DNA from: Streptomyces xiaopingdaonensis
GTDB taxonomy: Bacteria; Actinomycetota; Actinomycetes; Streptomycetales; Streptomycetaceae
Reading direction: 5' to 3'
Length of the DNA stretch: 64,000 nucleotides
Assembly: GCF_000262345.1 (NCBI RefSeq)
Contig: NZ_AJTQ01000103.1
Span: 1 to 64,000 of the forward strand
The notes under the pieces were generated by a model. That model saw only the letters and a list, made by a program, of their open reading frames with translations. It searched no databases and had not been told where the DNA came from. The number at the start of each line of letters is the position of its first letter. Position 1 is the stretch's first letter. Of this stretch, positions 16,165-25,651 are shown in pieces. Made by a program: the position numbers and the translations under genes.

Positions 16165-17139
16165 TCAGTCGGACCCGGCGTCTTCCTCCGCCGTGATCTG
16201 CCGGTACGCGAGGTCGGCGAGGCGCTGCTGCCCCTGGCGGCTGGGGTGGAACCAGTCCCAACTGCTGAGTTCGCCGGCGCTGAAGCGGAAGTCGAAGACG
16301 GCGCCCTCGTCGTACCTGCACCGCGCGTCGGCGGCGCAGACCTCCCGGAGCGCGCCGTTGTACGCCACGACCCGCTCGCGCACCTCCTGGCGGCGCTTGT
16401 CGTCGACGGGACGGTCGGACTGCGGGTCCTTGAGCATCGACTGGCAGATACCGAGCCCCCACACCCGCACGCTCGTCGGGTTGTCCCGCCCCTGCTCCCA
16501 CAGCCGCAGGAGGTCGGGCACGCTCGCGACGTACACCTGCGCCTTCGGCCGGTCGGCGCGGAGCGTGCGGAGCGCCTCCCGGAAGGACTCGCGGAATTCG
16601 GCGACCGGCGTCATCTGCGCCGTCGTCTGCCGGCAGGCGTCGTTGGCGCCGGTCATCACGGTGACGAGGTCGGGGTCGTGCGTGGCGGCCCTGCGCATCT
16701 GCTGCGGCAGGTCGGCCATCCGCGAGCCGCTCACCGCGTGGTTGGAGCTGTGCGCCTTCGGCCTCTCCAGGAGGCGGGAGGCGAGGCTGCCGACGGAGCG
16801 GTCGGTGCCGGTCGCCCAGGAGGCCGAAGGGCAGTCGGCCAGGAGCGAACAGGCGTCGAACCCGCGGGTGATGGAGTCCCCGACGGCGGCGAGCGACTCG
16901 GGCGCGCGGTTCCATTCCGATTCGGACGTGGGCGACGGCGAGGCGGAGGGGCGTGCGGAGGCGTCTGTGCGCGGGGTCTTCGCGCCGCTGCCACCGGAGC
17001 CCGAGCCCCCGTGGACCGCGGCGAGCGCGAGCCCTGCGGCGAGCGCCGCCGCGAACGCGCCGACGGCGACGCCGCGGGCCCCAACTCCCCGCCGCCGCCC
17101 ACCTGGTGGGCGCTGTGCGTCCCCGTCGTCGTGCGTCAT
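16165..17139 (-). CDS. Secreted or membrane-anchored SGNH/GDSL hydrolase
   Basis: 324-aa SGNH-fold esterase or lipase. Block I is VGDSITRGFD (nucleophile S89), block II is around SGSRMADL, block III is TGANDAC, and block V is WDWFHPSRQG (catalytic Asp and His). The N-terminus has a basic RRRGVGARG stretch and one hydrophobic helix (about 22-42), followed by a Ser/Pro/Gly-rich linker, so the enzyme is exported or held by an N-terminal anchor. Substrate unknown. It is divergent from DUF3145 with a 353-base gap. Confidence 0.88.
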   Translation of the reverse strand: MTHDDGDAQRPPGGRRRGVGARGVAVGAFAAALAAGLALAAVHGGSGSGGSGAKTPRTDASARPSASPSPTSESEWNRAPESLAAVGDSITRGFDACSLLADCPSASWATGTDRSVGSLASRLLERPKAHSSNHAVSGSRMADLPQQMRRAATHDPDLVTVMTGANDACRQTTAQMTPVAEFRESFREALRTLRADRPKAQVYVASVPDLLRLWEQGRDNPTSVRVWGLGICQSMLKDPQSDRPVDDKRRQEVRERVVAYNGALREVCAADARCRYDEGAVFDFRFSAGELSSWDWFHPSRQGQQRLADLAYRQITAEEDAGSD

Positions 17140-17492
17140 CTGGCTCCCGTCCCGGCGCTGTGCTCTGTCGGCCGCGCGGAGGCGGCCGGGTGTCCGAGGT
17201 GTGGCGCTCCGGTGCACAACCGACCGTACGTCACCGCACGGTGGCTGCGGCGAGGTAACTTTGCCCAGGTGGAGGCGGGTGTCGCAGCGTCCGCCCCGGA
17301 GGCCCGCCGTACGTGGCCTCAGATGCTGTCCTATTCGAGGAGAATCGACCGCCGTAGTGTTTACTGTTCGTGGCCGCGGGAGCTGGGTGAGGTGACCGTC
17401 GGTACACAATGTCAGGCGCCGTACCCGCGCTTGACCGGGTTGGTAGGCGAGGCGCCGGGGACGGCGATCCTCGGACCGCACTGGAGGTCCCG
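17140..17492. other. Divergent promoter region
   Basis: 353 bases between the SGNH hydrolase (minus) and DUF3145 (plus) starts. No repeat or recognisable operator stands out; AT-richer patches near 17335-17370 may hold promoters. Confidence 0.4.
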
Positions 17493-17990
17493 GTGACGAC
17501 GACACGTGGAGTTCTGTACGTGCATTCCGCGCCACGCGCGCTCTGCCCGCACGTCGAGTGGGCGGTGGCCGGAGTCCTCGGTGCCCGCGTCGGCCTCGAC
17601 TGGATCAGACAGCCCGCCTCACCCGGCACTTGGCGCTCCGAACTCTCCTGGCAGGGAGACCCGGGGACGGCGTCCAAGCTCGCCTCGGCGCTCCGCGGCT
17701 GGCACCTCCTCCGCTTCGAGGTCACGGCCGAGCCCTGCCGCTCCGCCGAGGGCGAGCGGTACAGCTCCACCCCGGAGCTCGGCATCTACCACGCCGTCAC
17801 CGGCATGCACGGCGACATCCTCATCCCCGAGGACCGCCTGCGCGCCGCGGTCGCGCGCTCCGCGCGCGGCGAGAGCGAGCTGCACAAGGAGATCGATCGT
17901 CTCCTCGGCAAGCCCTGGGACGACGAGCTCGAACCGTTCCGGCATGCGGGCGAGGGCGCTCCCGTGAGGTGGCTGCACCAGGTGGTCTGA
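17493..17990 (+). CDS. DUF3145 domain protein
   Basis: 165-aa member of DUF3145, an actinobacterial family of unknown function, recognised from RGVLYVHSAPRALCPHVEWA, WQGDPGTASKLASALRGWHLLRFEVT and GELELHKEIDRLLGKPWD-like segments. The GTG at 17493 has GGAGG five bases upstream; the frame is open earlier but without homology. It is a compact soluble protein with no membrane segment. It is followed by a separate reductase gene on the same strand. Confidence 0.88.
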   Translation: MTTTRGVLYVHSAPRALCPHVEWAVAGVLGARVGLDWIRQPASPGTWRSELSWQGDPGTASKLASALRGWHLLRFEVTAEPCRSAEGERYSSTPELGIYHAVTGMHGDILIPEDRLRAAVARSARGESELHKEIDRLLGKPWDDELEPFRHAGEGAPVRWLHQVV

Positions 17991-18061
17991 GCGGCGCGGC
18001 GGCCGGGTGTCCGCGGGTCGTCGCACGCCCGCGTACGCGGTCCGGGACTAGGGTTTCGGCC

Positions 18062-18943
18062 ATGTCTGAGACCACATCGGCAGCCGTACTCGGAACCGGC
18101 ACCATGGGCGCCGCCATGGCCCGCAACCTCCTCGCCGCCGGGCTGCACGTCCGCGTCTGGAACCGCACTCCGGCGAAGGCCGAGGCCCTCGCGGGGGAGG
18201 GCGCCGTCTTCTGCTCGGAGCCGGCCGACGCGGTGCGCGGCGCCGGCACCGTGCTGACGTCGCTCTTCGACTCCGCCTCCGTGCTCCGCACGATGCACGA
18301 GGCGCTCGAGGGACTGAGCGAAGGCACCGCCTGGCTCCAGACGAGCACCGTCGGCCCGGAGGGCACGGCTCCGCTGGCCGCGTTCGCGCGGGAGCACGGC
18401 CTGGAGTTCCTCGACAGCCCGGTGCTCGGGACCAAGGCTCCGGCCGAGGCGGGCCGACTCACCGTCCTCGCCTCGGGTTCGACGGCGGCGCGCGACATGG
18501 CCGGGCCCGTCCTCGACGCCATCGGCAGCAGGACGGTCTGGCTCGACACCGAGCCGGGGAGTGCGAGCCGGCTCAAGCTCGTCCTCAACAACTGGGTGCT
18601 GACGCTCATCAACGGGACGGCCGAGACGCTCGCCCTCGCCGAGGGGCTGGGCGTCGACCCCTCCGCCTTCCTCGACGCGGTGCAGGGCGGCCCGCTCGAC
18701 TCCCCCTACCTCCGCACCAAGGCGGCGAACATCATCAACGCCGACTACACGGCGAGCTTCCCCCTCTCGGGCGCGCGCAAGGACGCGACGCTCATCGCAC
18801 AGGAGGCGGAGCGTGCCGGCGTCCGCCTCGACCTCGCGCCCGCGGGGGCCGAACGGCTGCGTCGCGCGGAGGAGTCGGGGCACGGCGCGGAGGACGCGGC
18901 CGCGTCCTTCCTCGCCGGCTTCGAGGAGCGGCGCCGGAGCTGA
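18062..18943 (+). CDS. 6PGDH/3-hydroxyisobutyrate dehydrogenase-like NAD(P) oxidoreductase
   Basis: 293-aa beta-hydroxyacid dehydrogenase family protein. The Rossmann motif is VLGTGTMGAAMARNLL (residues 9-24), with WNRTPAKAEAL at the end of beta-2, which favours NADPH. The substrate motif is DSPVLGTKAPAEAGRL and the catalytic lysine lies in SRLKLVLNNW. Substrates of such proteins include glyoxylate, succinic semialdehyde and imines; in Streptomyces similar proteins are also imine reductases, so the substrate is open. A strong hairpin follows the stop. Confidence 0.88.
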   Translation: MSETTSAAVLGTGTMGAAMARNLLAAGLHVRVWNRTPAKAEALAGEGAVFCSEPADAVRGAGTVLTSLFDSASVLRTMHEALEGLSEGTAWLQTSTVGPEGTAPLAAFAREHGLEFLDSPVLGTKAPAEAGRLTVLASGSTAARDMAGPVLDAIGSRTVWLDTEPGSASRLKLVLNNWVLTLINGTAETLALAEGLGVDPSAFLDAVQGGPLDSPYLRTKAANIINADYTASFPLSGARKDATLIAQEAERAGVRLDLAPAGAERLRRAEESGHGAEDAAASFLAGFEERRRS

Positions 18944-18951
18944 CGGCACGC

Positions 18952-18990
18952 ACGAGGGCGGGGCCTTCCCGGGGAAGGCCCCGCCCTCGT
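18952..18990. terminator. Bidirectional terminator
   Basis: A near-perfect hairpin: ACGAGGGCGGGGCCTTCCC (18952-18970) against GGGGAAGGCCCCGCCCTCGT (18971-18990). It sits between the convergent reductase gene and fabF. Confidence 0.8.
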
Positions 18991-19007
18991 CGGCGAGCGA
19001 GACGGGC

Positions 19008-20270
19008 TCAGACGGTCCGGAAGGCCGTCACGACGTTGTGCCCGCCGAACCCGAAGGAGTCGTTGAGCGCCGCGATGCGCCCCTCGGGCAGCTCCCGCGA
19101 CTCGTCGCGCACGACGTCGACGCACACCTCGGGGTCGAGGTTGCGGATGTTGATCGTGGGGGGCGCCGTGCGGTGGTGGAGCGCGAGGATCGTGGCGATC
19201 GTCTCGACGCCGCCCGCGCCGCCGAGCAGGTGTCCGGTCATCGACTTGGTGCCGGAGACGGCGATGTGGTCGGCGTCGTTCCCGAAGACCTTGCGCAGGG
19301 CGGTGAGTTCGGCGACGTCGCCCAGCGGGGTGGAGGTGGCGTGCGCGTTGACGTGCACGACGTCCTGGGGGGAGAGGTCGGTGGCGTCGAGGAGGTGCTG
19401 GAGCGCGAACGCGATGCCGTTGCCGGTCGGTTCGGGCTGCACGATGTCGTGGCTGTCGGCGGAGACGCCCTGGCCGACGGCCTCCACGTAGACGCGGGCG
19501 CCGCGGGCGGCCGCGTGCTCGGCCGACTCGAGCACGATGACGCCGGCGCCCTCGCCGAGGACGAAGCCGTTCCGCTCGGTGTCGAACGGACGGGAGGCGC
19601 CCTGCGGGTCGTCGTTGTCCTTGGTCATCGCCATCATGTTGGCGAAGGCCGCGATCGGCAGCGGGTGGATCGCCGCCTCGGTGCCGCCGGCGACGACGAT
19701 GTCGGCGCGGCCGGTGCGGATCATCTCGACCGCGTAGCCGATCGCCTCGGAGCCGGAGGCGCAGGCGCTCACCGGCGTGTGGACACCGGCCCGTGCGTTG
19801 ACCTCGAGGCCGACGTTGGCCGAGGGGCCGTTCGGCATCATCATGGGCACGGTGTGCGGGGAGACGCGGCGTGCGCCCTTCTCCTTCAGCGCGTCGTACT
19901 GGTCGAGCAGCGTCGTGACGCCGCCGATGCCGGAGGCGATCACCGCGCCGAGGCGGTCCGGGTTGACCGTGCTCCCCTCTCCCGCCTTGCCCTCGAACCC
20001 GGCGTTCGCCCATGCCTCACGCGCCGCGATCAGTGCGAACTGCGCCGAGCGGTCGAGGCGCCTGGCCTGGGCGCGGGGGAAGATCTCGCCGGGGTCGACG
20101 GCGGCGCGGGCGGCGATGCGGACGGGCAGGTCCGCCGCCCACTCCTCCTGGAGCGGACGGACACCGGAGCGGCCCGCCTTGAGGCCCTCCCACGTCGATG
20201 CGCTGTCGCCACCCAGCGGTGTGGTTGCGCCGAGACCGGTGACGACCACGGTGCGGTTGGTCGCGTTCAC
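19008..20270 (-). CDS. fabF: Beta-ketoacyl-ACP synthase II (FabF)
   Basis: 420-aa elongating condensing enzyme of type II fatty acid synthesis. The Cys-His-His triad is C170 (VSACASGSEA), H310 (VNAHATSTPLGD) and H347 (TGHLLGGAGG), with K342 in SGTKSM. The start is GTG. It is the last gene of the fabD-fabH-acpP-fabF cluster on the minus strand, the standard Streptomyces arrangement for primary fatty acid synthesis, 98 bases after acpP. The presence of FabH and a housekeeping ACP argues against a polyketide synthase role. Confidence 0.96.
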   Translation of the reverse strand: MNATNRTVVVTGLGATTPLGGDSASTWEGLKAGRSGVRPLQEEWAADLPVRIAARAAVDPGEIFPRAQARRLDRSAQFALIAAREAWANAGFEGKAGEGSTVNPDRLGAVIASGIGGVTTLLDQYDALKEKGARRVSPHTVPMMMPNGPSANVGLEVNARAGVHTPVSACASGSEAIGYAVEMIRTGRADIVVAGGTEAAIHPLPIAAFANMMAMTKDNDDPQGASRPFDTERNGFVLGEGAGVIVLESAEHAAARGARVYVEAVGQGVSADSHDIVQPEPTGNGIAFALQHLLDATDLSPQDVVHVNAHATSTPLGDVAELTALRKVFGNDADHIAVSGTKSMTGHLLGGAGGVETIATILALHHRTAPPTINIRNLDPEVCVDVVRDESRELPEGRIAALNDSFGFGGHNVVTAFRTV

Positions 20271-20368
20271 TGGATTCTGTCTCCACTGGTAGAGGGTGTT
20301 TCGTTTGAGCCACCCGGAGACCGGGTGGCGACAAACGCGTCAACGGCCTGCCGAGCGCCGCGAGGGCT

Positions 20369-20617
20369 TCAGCCCTGGTGCGCGAGGATGTAGTCGGCCG
20401 CGTCCTTCACGGTCTTGAGGTTCTTGACGTCGTCGTCCGGAATCTTCACGTTGAACTTCTCCTCGGCGGCGACGACCACCTCGACCATGGACAGCGAGTC
20501 CACGTCCAGGTCGTCGGTGAAGGACTTGTCCAGCTCGACGTCCTCCGCCGGGATGCCGGCGATCTCGTTGACGATCTCGGCGAGGCCCGAGACGATCTCT
20601 TCCTGCGTGGCGGCCAT
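20369..20617 (-). CDS. acpP: Acyl carrier protein
   Basis: 82-aa acyl carrier protein. Phosphopantetheine attaches to S41 in DDLDVDSLSMVEVV. It is acidic and helical, as expected, and carries growing acyl chains between the fab enzymes. The ATG has GGAGC upstream. Position between fabH and fabF marks it as the fatty-acid ACP rather than a secondary-metabolite one. Confidence 0.97.
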   Translation of the reverse strand: MAATQEEIVSGLAEIVNEIAGIPAEDVELDKSFTDDLDVDSLSMVEVVVAAEEKFNVKIPDDDVKNLKTVKDAADYILAHQG

Positions 20618-20689
20618 GGCGGCGCTCCTTCGGTGTGTGCTGTGAGTTCCGCAGTCCCGACCTCTTCGTGCGGGTCTGCGGGATCTTGA

Positions 20690-21694
20690 CTAGGGGAGGG
20701 TAACGACCGTCGCTGCGTACACGAGACCCGCCCCGAACCCAATGACGAGCGCGGTGTCCCCGCTCTTCGCCTGCCCGGTCGCCAGCATCCGCTCCATCGC
20801 GAGCGGGATGGAGGCGGCCGAGGTGTTGCCCGTCGACTCCACGTCGCGGGCGACCGCGACGCTCTCCGGCAGCCGGAGGGTCTTCACCATCGAGTCCACG
20901 ATCCGCAAGTTGGCCTGGTGCGGGATGAAGACGTCGAGGTCCTCGGGGCCGATCCCGGCCGCGTCGAGCGCTTCCTGGGCGACCTTGGCCATCTCGAAGA
21001 CCGCCCAGCGGAAGACCGTCTGGCCCTCCTGGCGGATGGCGGGGAACTTCTCCACCTCGCCGTCGCGGTAGGCGTCCCAGGGTACGGTCTGCGCGATCAC
21101 GTCCCGCTTGTCGCCCTCCGAGCCCCAGATCGAGGGGCCGATGCCGGGCTCCTCCGACGGGCCGACGACCACGGCGCCCGCGCCGTCGCCGAAGAGGAAG
21201 GCGGTGGAGCGGTCGGTGAGGTCGGTGAGGTCGGAGAGGCGCTCGGTGCCGAGCACGAGGACGTACTCCGCGCTCCCCTCCGTGATCATGCCCTTGGCGA
21301 GGGTGAGGCCGTAACCGAAGCCGGCGCAGCCCGCGTTGATGTCGAAAGCCGCGGCCCTGCCCGCGCCCAGACGGTCCGCGATCTCGGTGGCGATCGAGGG
21401 CGTCTGCTTGAAGTGCGAGACGGTCGAGATGACGACGGCGCCGATCTGGTCCGGCGATATGCCGGCGTCGGCGACGGCCTTGCCGGACGCTTCCAGGCTC
21501 ATCTCGGCGACGGTCTCGTCGGGCCCTGCCCAGTGCCGGGTGGCGATGCCGGAGCGGGAGCGAATCCACTCGTCGGAGGAGTCGATGTGCTTGAGGATCT
21601 CCTCGTTGGGCACGACGCGGGTCGGTCGGTAGCCGCCGACGCCGAGGATGCGCGCGTACGGAGAGCCCTTTGCGGGCTTGATCTTCGCGGTCAT
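20690..21694 (-). CDS. fabH: Beta-ketoacyl-ACP synthase III (FabH)
   Basis: 334-aa initiating condensing enzyme, which joins acyl-CoA starters (in Streptomyces often branched) to malonyl-ACP. The catalytic triad is C123 (INAGCAGFGYG), H259 (IPHQANLRI) and N290 (STGNTSAASIP). It lies between fabD (106-base gap) and acpP (72-base gap) and is presumably in one operon with them. Confidence 0.97.
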   Translation of the reverse strand: MTAKIKPAKGSPYARILGVGGYRPTRVVPNEEILKHIDSSDEWIRSRSGIATRHWAGPDETVAEMSLEASGKAVADAGISPDQIGAVVISTVSHFKQTPSIATEIADRLGAGRAAAFDINAGCAGFGYGLTLAKGMITEGSAEYVLVLGTERLSDLTDLTDRSTAFLFGDGAGAVVVGPSEEPGIGPSIWGSEGDKRDVIAQTVPWDAYRDGEVEKFPAIRQEGQTVFRWAVFEMAKVAQEALDAAGIGPEDLDVFIPHQANLRIVDSMVKTLRLPESVAVARDVESTGNTSAASIPLAMERMLATGQAKSGDTALVIGFGAGLVYAATVVTLP

Positions 21695-21800
21695 GCTTCT
21701 CGGAGCTCCTTGGTGTCCTCGTGGCGCGGGCGGGCCGAGCCGTACGGTCCTGCCGGCTGCGCACGGCGCGGGGTGCGGAAGGGGGACGGCATCCTCGCCG

Positions 21801-22736
21801 TCACTCTCCGGAGGGGGCGGACTCGGCGAGGAGTTGACGTGCCGCGTCGAGGTCGTCCGGGGTCTTGAGGGCGGCGGTGCGGACGCCGGGCAGCCCGCGC
21901 TTGGCGAGTCCCGTGAGGGTGCCGCCGGGGCAGACCTCGACCATGGCGTCGGCGCCGAGTTCTGCGAAGGTCTCCATGCACAGGTCCCAACGGACGGGCG
22001 CCGAGATCTGGTTGACGAGACGGCGGAGCACCTCCTCGCCGGAGTCGACGACCGAGCCCTCCAGGTTGGAGACGTACGGGAGCGTCGGGTCGAGCGGCTC
22101 GACCTCGGTGGCGGCCTGCGCCATGGTGGCGACGGCCGGCTCCATGTGCTGGGTGTGGAAGGCGCCGGCGACCTTCAGCGGCATGACCCGCGCCTTCTCG
22201 GGCTTCTCCTCGGCGAGCGCCGCGAGCTGCTCGGCGGTGCCTGCCGCGACGATCTGCCCGCCGCCGTTCCTGTTCGCCGGGGTGAGGCCGAGCTTGTCGA
22301 GGTGCGCGGTGACCTCCTCGGGGTCGCCGCCGAGGACGGCGGACATGCCCGTCTCGGTGACGGCTGCGGCGTCGGCCATCGCCGCACCGCGCCGCCGCAC
22401 GAGGCGCAGCGCGGTCTCGGCGGGGAAGACGCCGGCGAGGGCGGCGGCGGCGAGTTCGCCGACGCTGTGGCCCGCGGTGGCGCCGAGTCGTTCCGCGGGG
22501 GCGCCGCCGTCCAGCAGCGCCTCGGCGGAGATCAGCGCGGAGGCGACGAGGAGCGGCTGCGCGACGGCGGTGTCACGGATCTCTTCGGCGTCGGCCTCGG
22601 TGCCGTAGTGGACGAGGTCGAGACCTATGGCGTCCGACCACTGTCTGAGTCGGTCGGCCACGCCGGGCAGTTCGAGCCAGGGGGACAGGAAGCCAGGCTT
22701 CTGGGCGCCTTGGCCGGGAGCGACGAGTACGAGCAC
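21801..22736 (-). CDS. fabD: Malonyl-CoA:ACP transacylase (FabD)
   Basis: 311-aa acyltransferase loading malonyl groups onto ACP. The nucleophile is S91 in GHSVGELAAAAL and the catalytic His is in GAFHTQHME (H194); the N-terminus LVLVAPGQGAQKPG is diagnostic. A GTG start at 22736 gives the family N-terminus; the open frame extends 28 codons upstream without homology. It is the first gene of the fab operon, directly after the regulator gene on the same strand (102-base gap). Confidence 0.96.
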   Translation of the reverse strand: MLVLVAPGQGAQKPGFLSPWLELPGVADRLRQWSDAIGLDLVHYGTEADAEEIRDTAVAQPLLVASALISAEALLDGGAPAERLGATAGHSVGELAAAALAGVFPAETALRLVRRRGAAMADAAAVTETGMSAVLGGDPEEVTAHLDKLGLTPANRNGGGQIVAAGTAEQLAALAEEKPEKARVMPLKVAGAFHTQHMEPAVATMAQAATEVEPLDPTLPYVSNLEGSVVDSGEEVLRRLVNQISAPVRWDLCMETFAELGADAMVEVCPGGTLTGLAKRGLPGVRTAALKTPDDLDAARQLLAESAPSGE

Positions 22737-22838
22737 GCTCTCAACTCTCTCTTGGGAACGGCGGTCCCCGCCGGTGGGGACCGATACGAAGAACGTGGAG
22801 GGTAATTGTGCCTCTTCCACAAAAGATAGGGTGCCGCC

Positions 22839-24041
22839 CTACGCCGGTCCTTCGGAGTCCGCCAGCCGCCCGAGGACGAGGGCGATACGCAGCGTGAACG
22901 CCGAGCGGACGTCGGAAGGTGACCATCCGGTGACGTCCGTCACACGTCGCAGCCGGTAGCGGACGGTGTTGGGATGGACGAAGAGCATGCGTGCCGCGCC
23001 CTCCAGGCTGCTCGCCTGCTCCAGGTAAACGCTGAGTGTCTCCAGCAGGGCCGAACCGGCCTGCTCCAGCGGTCTGTAGATCTCCTCCACCAGGAGGTCG
23101 CGCGCGGCGGGGTCGCCCGCCATCGCGCGCTCCGGGAGGAGGTCGTCCGCGAGGACGGGCCGGGGCGCGTCGGGCCAGGCCGCGCACGCCTTGAGCCCCG
23201 CGGTCGCCGCCTGCGCCGAACGCGTCGCGGAGAGCAGGTCGTTGACGACGGGCCCGGCGACGACGGGCCCCGCCGCGTAGGGCCCGATCAGCGACTTCGC
23301 GGCGCGGAGCGGGTCGTCGGAGCCGCCTGCGATCACGACGAGCCGGCTGCCGAGGACGCCGGTGAGGACCTGGAGCTTCGCGTGCCGCGCGGCGCGGCGG
23401 ATCGCCTCGACGGTGAGCGCGCTGTCCCCGTCGGGCGCGCTGCCGAGGACGACGACGACGTGTTCGGGCGAGCCCCAACCGAGCGCGGCCGCACGGGAGA
23501 TGGCCCCCTCGTCGGCCTCGCCGGAGAGCACCGCGTTGACGACGAGCGACTCCAGACGGGCGTCCCAGGCGCCGCGCGCCTCGGCGGCCTGCGCGTAGAC
23601 CTGCGCGGTGGCGAAGGCGATCTCGCGCGCGTAGACGAGGAGCGCCTCGCGGAGCACCGATTCGTCGCCCGGCGCCGCCACCTCGTCGATCGCGGCCTCG
23701 ACGACCTCGATCGTGGTCCGCACCATCTCGACGGTCTGGCGCAGGGTGATCGCGCGGGTCAGCTCGCGGGGCGCGGTGCCGAAGACGTCGGTGCTGATCG
23801 CCTGCGGTGTCTCGGGGTGCCGGAACCACTCGGTGAAGGCGGCGATGCCCGCCTGCGCGACCAGCCCGATCCAGGAGCGGTTCTCGGGAGGCATGGCGCG
23901 GTACCACGGGAGTTGCTCGTCCATGCGCGCGATGGCGGCGGCGGCGAGCTTTCCCGAGGAGTGTTCGAGCCGGCGCAGCGTGGCCTTGTGCGGGTGCGGC
24001 TGCGGGTCCGGCTCCTGCGGGTCGTCTGTGGGTTCGGGCAC
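22839..24041 (-). CDS. fasR: FasR-type PucR/CdaR-family regulator of fatty acid synthesis
   Basis: About 400-aa regulator. The C-terminal HTH is of the PucR type: TLSVYLEQASSLEGAARMLFVHPNTVRYRLRRV. The N-terminal part includes WIGLVAQAGIAAFTEWFRHP, the conserved segment of FasR, the activator of the fab operon in Streptomyces. It lies immediately upstream of fabD and is codirectional. Both a GTG at 24041 (start MPEPTDD, chosen) and an ATG at 24059 are possible; neither has a strong ribosome site. The activator role rests on family and position. Confidence 0.92.
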   Translation of the reverse strand: MPEPTDDPQEPDPQPHPHKATLRRLEHSSGKLAAAAIARMDEQLPWYRAMPPENRSWIGLVAQAGIAAFTEWFRHPETPQAISTDVFGTAPRELTRAITLRQTVEMVRTTIEVVEAAIDEVAAPGDESVLREALLVYAREIAFATAQVYAQAAEARGAWDARLESLVVNAVLSGEADEGAISRAAALGWGSPEHVVVVLGSAPDGDSALTVEAIRRAARHAKLQVLTGVLGSRLVVIAGGSDDPLRAAKSLIGPYAAGPVVAGPVVNDLLSATRSAQAATAGLKACAAWPDAPRPVLADDLLPERAMAGDPAARDLLVEEIYRPLEQAGSALLETLSVYLEQASSLEGAARMLFVHPNTVRYRLRRVTDVTGWSPSDVRSAFTLRIALVLGRLADSEGPA

Positions 24042-24101
24042 GCCCCAAGCCTGCCTCATCCCGCGGGGAGGGCGGGCGCGGGGGCGGACTACGGTGGACA
24101 T

Positions 24102-24785
24102 ATGACGCAGTCGACCCGAGTCTGGCGGGCTGAGCACCGCTACCAGGGGGGCGCGCACGCGGACGGCGTCTCGACCGCGCACGCCTTCTCGTTCTCCGGC
24201 TTCTACGACCCGGAGAACGTCAACTTCGGCCTCCTCGTCGCCTGCAACGAGGAGACGCTCGCGCCGGGCGCCGGCTTCGCCGAGCATCCGCACCGCGACG
24301 TGGAGATCGTCACCTGGGTCGTCGACGGAGAGTTGGAGCACCTCGACTCGGCCGGCAACGCCACCGTCGTACGCCCTGGCGACGTGCAGCGGCTCGGCGC
24401 GGGGAGCGGAGTGCGGCACGTCGAGCGGAACGCGGGCGAGGGCGTGCTGCGCTTCGTGCAGATGTGGGTGGTGCCGGGGGCGTTCGGGACGGAGCCGGAG
24501 TACGAGGTGGTGCGCGGGATCGCGGACGCCACCCCCTTCGCCCTCCCGCGCACCGAAGCGGTGCTCCACGTACGCCGGTTGGCGCCGGGCGAGCCCACCG
24601 AGCTGCCCGACGCCGAGTGGCTCTACGTCCACCTGGTACGCGGGGCGGCCGAGCTCGACGGGGAACTGCTGCGCACCGGTGACGCGGCGAGGGTCGCAGG
24701 CGCCGAGCGGCTCACCGTACGCGCGGCGGGGGAGGGCGCCGAGCTCCTCGCGTGGGAGATGAGCGCGGAGCCGCGGTACGGGTGA
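24102..24785 (+). CDS. Pirin family protein
   Basis: 227-aa bicupin. The metal ligands of pirins are conserved: H62 and H64 (EHPHRDVEIVTW), H106 and E108 (GVRHVERN). Bacterial pirins include quercetin 2,3-dioxygenases and proteins that bind metabolic enzymes. The ATG at 24102 gives the family start; GGTGG lies a few bases upstream. It is divergent from fasR, with about 60 bases between. Confidence 0.9.
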   Translation: MTQSTRVWRAEHRYQGGAHADGVSTAHAFSFSGFYDPENVNFGLLVACNEETLAPGAGFAEHPHRDVEIVTWVVDGELEHLDSAGNATVVRPGDVQRLGAGSGVRHVERNAGEGVLRFVQMWVVPGAFGTEPEYEVVRGIADATPFALPRTEAVLHVRRLAPGEPTELPDAEWLYVHLVRGAAELDGELLRTGDAARVAGAERLTVRAAGEGAELLAWEMSAEPRYG

Positions 24786-24788
24786 GGG

Positions 24789-25607
24789 TCAGCCTGCGCG
24801 GAGTTCCGCGAGGATCGCGTCGGTGAACGGCGGCCACGCCTCGATCGCCCACGGCCCGAACTGGCGGTCGGCGAGGGCGACGCAGCCGGCCCGCGCCTCC
24901 GGATCGACCCACAGGAAGCTGCCGCGCTGCCCGAAGTGTCCGAAGGTGCGCGGCGAACTCTCCGAGCCGGTCCAGTGCGGGGACTTGGCGTCCCGGATCT
25001 CGAAACCGAGCCCCCAGTCGTTGGGCTTCTGGTGGCCGTAGCCGGGGAGCACGCCGCTGAGTCCGGGCTGCACGACCTGCGTCGCCGCGTCGAGGGTGGA
25101 GCGGTCGACGAGGGTGGGGGACTGGAGTTCGGCTGCGAAGCGCGTCAGGTCGGCGAGCGTGGAGACGCCGTCCTTCGCGGGGGAGCCGGGGAGTTCGGTG
25201 CCCGCCATGCCGAGGGGTTCGAGCACCGCCTCCCTGAGGTAGGCGGAGAACGGGATCTCGGTCGCCTTGGCGAGGTGGTCCCCGAGGGCCTCGAACCCGG
25301 TGTTGGAGTACAGGCGCCTGGTGCCGGGGGCCGCCATCGTCCGCGGCTCGTCGAAGGCGAGTCCCGAGGTGTGCGCGAGAAGATGGCGCACGGTCGAACC
25401 CTCGGGTCCCGCCGGTTCGTCGAGTTCGACGGCGCCCTCCTCCAGCGCGACGAGCGCGGCGTACGCGGCGAGCGGTTTCGTCACCGAGGCGAGGCGGAAC
25501 GGCTGCTCGGCCGGGCCGCGGCTGCCGGCCACGGTGCCGTCGGCGCGAACCACCGCGGCTGCCGCTGCCGGTACGGGCCAGTCGTCGATCATGCGCAGGC
25601 TCTCCAT
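24789..25607 (-). CDS. Beta-lactamase-family serine hydrolase
   Basis: 272-aa class C beta-lactamase-fold hydrolase: S41-x-x-K44 in LASVTKPL, Y100-S-N in RLYSNTGFEALGD, and HFGQRGSFLW as the KTG-equivalent HxG motif. No signal peptide, so it is probably a cytosolic esterase or peptidase rather than an antibiotic-resistance enzyme. It is convergent with the pirin gene (three bases between stop codons) and divergent from the MerR gene. Confidence 0.9.
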   Translation of the reverse strand: MESLRMIDDWPVPAAAAAVVRADGTVAGSRGPAEQPFRLASVTKPLAAYAALVALEEGAVELDEPAGPEGSTVRHLLAHTSGLAFDEPRTMAAPGTRRLYSNTGFEALGDHLAKATEIPFSAYLREAVLEPLGMAGTELPGSPAKDGVSTLADLTRFAAELQSPTLVDRSTLDAATQVVQPGLSGVLPGYGHQKPNDWGLGFEIRDAKSPHWTGSESSPRTFGHFGQRGSFLWVDPEARAGCVALADRQFGPWAIEAWPPFTDAILAELRAG

Positions 25608-25651
25608 GCGGCCGAGCCTAGTCCCGGTCCCCGTCGCCGCTCCCGGCGCCC

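Noticed and set aside
19008-22736. Polyketide or specialised fatty-acid biosynthetic cluster
   Set aside because: The genes are the single-copy fabD-fabH-acpP-fabF set with its regulator FasR. No ketosynthase chain-length factor, cyclase or tailoring gene is nearby, so it is primary metabolism.
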